A DNA stretch of 7,370 bases from Limnoglobus sp. (GTDB taxonomy: Bacteria > Planctomycetota > Planctomycetia > Gemmatales > Gemmataceae): NCBI GenBank assembly GCA_025353985.1, contig JANXNT010001283.1, positions 1-7,370 of the forward strand, in the 5' to 3' direction. The position numbers and the translations under genes are program-made. The notes beneath the pieces are model-generated. The model worked only from the letters and a program-made list of their open reading frames with translations, searched no databases and was not told where the DNA came from. This document shows, in pieces, positions 5,553-7,370 of this stretch; within the stretch, counting starts at the first letter, position 1, and every line of letters begins with the position of its first letter.

Positions 5553-7370
5553 AACGTGAGGAATCTCCAACACAACCGGTGCCGGTTCGCCGCGTAGCCA
5601 GTCGAGCACGAAGTAAAAGACCGGCGTGAAGAAGATGCCGAAGAACGTAACGCCGAGCATTCCGCTGAATACGGCGGTGCCGAGGGATCGCCGCATTTCG
5701 GCCCCCGCGCCTTCGGCGATGACGAGCGGCAACACCCCGAGAATGAACGCGAACGAAGTCATCAGGATTGGCCGTAACCGCAGTCGCGCCGCCTCAATTG
5801 TTGCCTGCCGTCGTGGCATTCCTGTCGCACGTTTCTGCTTCGCGAACTCGACGATCAGGATCGCGTTCTTGCTCGCTAACCCAACGAGCACGACCAAACC
5901 GATCTGCGTGAAGATGTTCAAATCGAGCTTGACCACAATCAGTCCGACGACCGCAGAGAGCAAGCACATCGGCACGATCAGCACGACCGCTAGGGGGAGC
6001 AGCCAGCTTTCGTATTGTGCCGCGAGCACGAGGAATGCGAGCAGCACGCTCAAACCGAAAATCAGCAGCGTGGTATCGCCGGTGAACTCGAACACACCGG
6101 GGATTGCGACCCGCGTGTTCGCGGCTTGCACTTGCTGGTAAGCCATATCGGTCCATTGGTACGTCATTTGTTCGGGCAGTTCGCGTGCGGCGATCGTCTC
6201 GACTTTCGCGATGGCTTCACCCGAACTGATCATCGCGGCAATTGTCACCCCATTGACATCGGCCGAGGGAATCATGTTGTAACGGTTCACCTTGGTCGGG
6301 CCGTTCGTTTTGCGAATATCGACAAGTCCCGCGAGTGAAACCATCTCGCCGTTCGGTGCGCGAACCTTGAGTTTCTGAATATCTTCTTCGCGAGTCCGGC
6401 TTGTTAGGTCGGCCTGGACGTTCACCTGCCAGTTGCGTCCGAGCGTAGTGATGTCGTTGACGTAAACGCCGCCGAGATAGATCGCGAGCGCGTCTTTCAC
6501 GGCTTGATCCGGGATGCCCATTTTAAAGCAACGGTCGCTATTCACTTCGAGGTACAGTTGCGGCGCGCCGGAACTGAATGCGGTGAACCCGGCCGGGATG
6601 CCTTTTTCTTTCGTCATCGCACCGATGAGATTCCATGCCATGCCTTCGAGCGTGCCGAGTCCGAGGTTGCCGCGATCCTGAAGTTGCAACTTGAAACCGC
6701 CAGCATTGCCAAGGCCCAGAATCGGCGGGGCACCGAAACCGTCGATACGACCTTCCTGAATCGTTTGCAGCTTCTCGTTGAGTTCTTTGAGGATCGCGTC
6801 GGCATGTCGGCCCTTGCGTTTGTCGAACGGCGACAGCGACAGATACGCGCCGCCCGCATTCGAAATATTCGCCGAAGCGAAGATCGAGTAACCCGACAGC
6901 GCCGTCACGTGATCAACGCCGCGAATGCCCTTCTCGCTGTCACGCGTGCCGTCTGCTAACAGCGGCCCGAGGCAGATATCGGTAACCTTCCGCATGACGG
7001 CTTCGGATCGCTCGACCGATGCGCCGTCGGGTAACTGCGCATTGATGACGAGGTAACCTTGATCTTGCTGCGGAATGAAGCCGCCTGGCAACGAACTGAA
7101 GCCGATTCCCGTGATGACGAGCAAGCCGATGTACACCGCCAAAACGACGAGCGAGATGCGGATCATTCGGCCGATCGACCAACCGTATGCGAAAGTCATT
7201 TTGTCGAACGTCCAGTTAAACGGTTTGAAGAGGATGCGGCCAATGCTGTTATCGACGAGCCACTGAATCGGGTCGCGTTTGGCTCCGTGCCCTTTCAAAA
7301 GGATCGGGCAGAGTGCGGGACTGAGCGTGAGCGAGTTGAAAGCGGAGATCACCGTTGAAACCGCAATCGT
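5541..7370 (-). CDS. RND multidrug efflux transporter, AcrB/HAE1 family (C-terminal ~60%, 5' end off window)
   Basis: Inner-membrane proton-driven pump subunit that, with a membrane fusion protein and an outer-membrane channel, expels drugs or other hydrophobic compounds. 609 residues are visible, equivalent to AcrB from late TM6 to the C-terminus; the frame is open across the right edge, and the GTG at 7352 is internal. Counting from the edge: TLSPALC (14-20, end of TM6); TM7 about 69-91; FIPQQDQGYLVINAQLPDG (98-116), an RND hallmark; then the periplasmic porter loop, TM8-TM9, TM10 with SKNAILIVEFAK, TM11 with RLRPILMTSFAF and TM12 near the end. Lys501, Arg531 and Thr538 correspond to the AcrB proton-relay residues Lys940, Arg971 and Thr978; the partner Asp407/Asp408 of TM4 would lie outside the window. 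It looks intact. No fusion protein or TolC-like gene follows at the 3' end, so partners are probably upstream. Confidence 0.95.
   Translation of the reverse strand, partial: TIAVSTVISAFNSLTLSPALCPILLKGHGAKRDPIQWLVDNSIGRILFKPFNWTFDKMTFAYGWSIGRMIRISLVVLAVYIGLLVITGIGFSSLPGGFIPQQDQGYLVINAQLPDGASVERSEAVMRKVTDICLGPLLADGTRDSEKGIRGVDHVTALSGYSIFASANISNAGGAYLSLSPFDKRKGRHADAILKELNEKLQTIQEGRIDGFGAPPILGLGNAGGFKLQLQDRGNLGLGTLEGMAWNLIGAMTKEKGIPAGFTAFSSGAPQLYLEVNSDRCFKMGIPDQAVKDALAIYLGGVYVNDITTLGRNWQVNVQADLTSRTREEDIQKLKVRAPNGEMVSLAGLVDIRKTNGPTKVNRYNMIPSADVNGVTIAAMISSGEAIAKVETIAARELPEQMTYQWTDMAYQQVQAANTRVAIPGVFEFTGDTTLLIFGLSVLLAFLVLAAQYESWLLPLAVVLIVPMCLLSAVVGLIVVKLDLNIFTQIGLVVLVGLASKNAILIVEFAKQKRATGMPRRQATIEAARLRLRPILMTSFAFILGVLPLVIAEGAGAEMRRSLGTAVFSGMLGVTFFGIFFTPVFYFVLDWLRGEPAPVVLEIPHVLPK

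Noticed and set aside
5626..6141. 171-codon plus-strand open frame opposite the RND gene
   Set aside because: Antisense of conserved TM10-TM12 codons; low-complexity composition and no family resemblance.

Overview
The window most resembles a chromosome segment from a planctomycete, probably of the Gemmata group (Gemmataceae). Three things point there. One is a very large Ser/Thr kinase with a DWG (not DFG) magnesium loop, one transmembrane helix and an outer TPR-like domain. The second is a fragment of the HEAT-like module that ends many Gemmata WD40/beta-propeller proteins. The third is GC-rich coding DNA with weak Shine-Dalgarno sites. This placement is inferred from family features; no marker gene is present.

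Layout: (i) 1-2896, minus: a membrane-anchored Ser/Thr kinase whose 3' end lies beyond the left edge. (ii) 2897-3011: its leader, with a short hairpin. (iii) 3012-3735: a lower-GC patch of about 50% (two sampled kinase and peptidase lines gave 67-68%). It holds an orphan C-terminal fragment of a WD40/HEAT protein (minus), a ParD-like antitoxin (plus) and the first ~17 codons of a ParE-like toxin that runs into the next gene; it looks like a decaying accessory site. (iv) 3736-4359, minus: a stand-alone precorrin-2 dehydrogenase of the siroheme pathway. (v) 4434-5552, plus: an M24B Xaa-Pro aminopeptidase, divergent from (iv). (vi) 5541-7370, minus: the C-terminal ~60% of an AcrB-like RND efflux transporter, whose 5' part lies beyond the right edge and whose stop codon overlaps that of (v).

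The genes do not form one pathway. Apart from the antitoxin/toxin pair, they are independent units, with a divergent pair (siroheme/peptidase) and a tail-to-tail pair (peptidase/RND). I see no RNA gene, CRISPR array, complete transposon or convincing new multi-gene system. The most informative spot is 3404-3735. There the antitoxin's Shine-Dalgarno and the ParD-like beta-strand point to a start at an ATC codon, and one base change would both restore ATG and complete an inverted repeat, while the toxin is cut short.
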